From positions 46,515,554-46,579,553 of the forward strand of contig OX485803.1 of NCBI GenBank assembly GCA_950295325.1: a stretch of DNA of 64,000 nucleotides, given 5' to 3'. A program made the position numbers and the translations under genes. This DNA comes from Polytrichum commune (lineage: Eukaryota > Streptophyta > Polytrichopsida > Polytrichales > Polytrichaceae). The notes beneath the pieces were generated by a model that saw only the letters and a list, made by a program, of their open reading frames with translations, was not told the DNA's origin and made no database searches. How positions within the stretch are numbered: position 1 is the stretch's first letter; every line of letters begins with the position of its first letter. Below are positions 62,045 through 64,000 of this stretch, piece after piece.

Positions 62045-62470
62045 TAAGGTAGAAATACCATAACCCGTTAACCACCCTCTAGCCGTGCACTAGACCACCG
62101 TCATAATGGTGAAGTGCCATTTCTAAAACCGATCATGGCTAGGCGGCAATTTCAATGCTTGCACACTTAGTGTAGCCAATGGGAGTCAAGAGTTAATATA
62201 CTCATGAGATAACCGATTTAGGCAATGTTCTGTATGGAAATGCGGAGTACCATGTTCGGTGTAGGGAGAATCTAGTGAACGAGTAGTGGGTTGGACAAAC
62301 TTTCCACTTTGAAAAATTGTAGCATTTTTTGTATAAGGCAGAAAAATATGAACCAACTTGCATTCTTCATGAATCCTTGTCGTCTATCTTGGAAAATCAT
62401 CTCATGATTATCAGACCAGATCTTCAATGCGAATCACCTTATTTTCGCGGGTTATGGTATTTCTACCTTA
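62045..62470. mobile_element. Element with perfect 23-bp terminal inverted repeats (426 bp)
   Basis: Left TAAGGTAGAAATACCATAAC-CCG at 62045-62067 and its exact reverse complement at 62448-62470. If the outermost TA is the target duplication, the repeat is 21 bp. The interior holds no recognisable protein; short frames inside are not credible. Confidence 0.8.
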
Positions 62471-64000
62471 GTATGGGAGGACCGGAGGAAAGATTGGCAA
62501 GAATGCATTGAGTGAATCGGAGGAGGTCCTTTGTGCTTGCAATCAAGAGGTTTGTTTAAGGCTCAAGTTGGAGGATTTTGGGAATGGATGGTGAGTGGGG
62601 AACTTCCTTGACTAAGAGAACTTCCTCGCTCAATACATTGGCATTTCACCATGGTTGATGTTAGCAGGTTTCATAGACTTGCAATGACTCTTATTTTCAG
62701 GGTTTTGTCCTAGGCTTGAAGGTGTTGCTTTTGGTGCCTTTTGATACATGGAGTACCTACTAGGGATAGAGGAAGACTTTGTGGCATTTTGGAACTTGCA
62801 ACGTTCTTTAAATGCTATGGAGTCAATGCTCCCACCACTGTTTTTGTGCATCTCTTAACCCTAAGCTCTAGACAAACATGATGTACCCCATTTTTTTAAA
62901 TGATTTTAATGTGGAGCTTCGTGTGTTTGTTTTGTGCTAGGTTTTGTGCTTTGGATGTTGATTCAATCCTCATGTTTTTGGTTGTCCATATGATCATGTT
63001 GAGTTAAACACAATGAAACAATAATTTGAACACAACCAAGAGGTCTTCCATCCATTTTAGTTTATACTTTTGCGCATTGAGGTATTTACTAAGTGCATTG
63101 TATGTATGTGAATTTGAATGTTGTCTTGTTGTTGTCTCAATGTGAAATTGTTTGGACTTCTTAGTTTTAAACTCACTACGTTGTGTGTGTGTGATTGTGT
63201 AAGAAAATTGTTGGTGTTTGTTGTTGTTCAAGTTTTTGAATTAGGTATTTCATTCTTTCCAAGTAAGGGTGTTGTAAATGGAGATATTAAAAACATTATA
63301 ATGAATAATAATGTGTTTATAATTGGGTGGTTTAGCCAATTAGAGAAATAAAGAGTGCCAATAATTGCTCTAATTTAGAAAAATACTCCCACTCCCATTG
63401 TAATACCATGTGTTCTCAAGTGGTGCCACTAAAATACATGGACTGACCTCCCAGGGGAAAATACATGAGTTTGTTTTCTAACCTACTATTATTATGGGAC
63501 ATTTTTTGTATCTTAAAAATTCGGCATATAGGAGAGGGGGCGTTTGATTTCATAGTCACCCACACACATGGATGTCCATTTTGTTCATGGAAAACAATTT
63601 GGCATGACATATATCATTCATGGACTGTGAACTTGAAGACTACTAAGGACTGTTTAAATAAGTGGGATTTAAGATATTATAGGTTTTATTTGTTGGACGA
63701 CTATAGGTTGTGTGGAATTGAATACCACAAACAACTGCACAACAATTAGGTAGGATTAAAGACTACGGATGACCTACGACCAATGGTCATCTTTGTCATG
63801 TTAACAAGGTTTCATCCAAATACCCTAAAATATATCTTCAATTGCCATCAAAAGAACATTGAAAGGCTCTCTAGAAATGGAATGTGGCATATGCATGCAT
63901 GTGCTGCCAAATGTTTTCCAAGGCTTTGGTAAACTAATATTATTCATGGCCATCATGACAATTGTAGCTAATCTTGATAAAAATGGTCACTCAAAGTGTC
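62471..64000. other. Spacer to window end
   Basis: Contains a third, shorter copy of the GATGCAATCAT-family repeat at about 63430-63620 (AATACATGAGTTTGTTTTC, GATTTCATAGTCACCCACAC). No gene was recognised. The window ends in uncharacterised AT-rich sequence. Confidence 0.4.

Noticed and set aside
1-64000. CRISPR arrays, bacterial operons, IS elements, rRNA or tRNA genes
   Set aside because: No regularly spaced repeats, ribosome-binding-site-led gene runs, or rRNA/tRNA signatures were seen; the repeats are eukaryotic transposons and microsatellites.

Overview
The window reads as nuclear DNA of a land plant. Its recognisable genes carry GT-AG introns and match plant families: an ERD15/CID1-like PAM2 protein, a GBPL3-type guanylate-binding GTPase and an ATG18-type PROPPIN. 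The intergenic DNA is AT-rich and full of MITEs, a LINE and degraded retrotransposon pieces. The 277-residue ERD15-like protein and the ParB-methyltransferase gene make me lean towards a seed-free plant (bryophyte, lycophyte or fern), but the sequence alone does not prove this.

Layout. 1-4.35 kb (+): a multi-exon, disabled gene joining a ParB-like domain (DGNHR motif) to a DNA-methyltransferase-like domain with the order motif IV then motif I, as in permuted beta-class bacterial enzymes. 5.0-6.7 kb (+): a decayed LINE 3' half (RNase H, CCHC finger, C-terminal region) with strong A+C strand skew. 7.6-8.2 kb: two adjacent MITEs. 10.5-13.2 kb (-): ERD15-like gene with a spliced 5' leader. 13.2-17.6 kb: MITE-rich spacer. 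17.6-27.4 kb (-): GBPL3-like gene, 17 coding exons, 1100 codons, plus a spliced leader. 27.4-34 kb: spacer with Harbinger-type MITEs. 34.1-36.5 kb (-): ATG18-like gene, 4 exons, with a tandemly duplicated, G-box-containing upstream region to 39.1 kb. 39.5-64 kb: repeat-dominated, with a coherent 4-exon gene of unknown family (54.8-58.8 kb, -, 309 aa), an incomplete set of phase-compatible exons (44.9-51.1 kb, -), a gag-like fragment (59.7-60.5 kb) and several terminal-inverted-repeat elements.

The two observations I rate highest are the ParB-methyltransferase gene and the shared leader. The promoter, first non-coding exon and leader intron of the ERD15-like gene (11.7-13.2 kb) are duplicated at the start of the unrelated GBPL3-like gene (25.4-27.4 kb). 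Two genes with roles in stress or immunity (known for the Arabidopsis relatives) may therefore share regulatory input. All exon coordinates were derived by hand from splice sites and reading phase; no searches were run.
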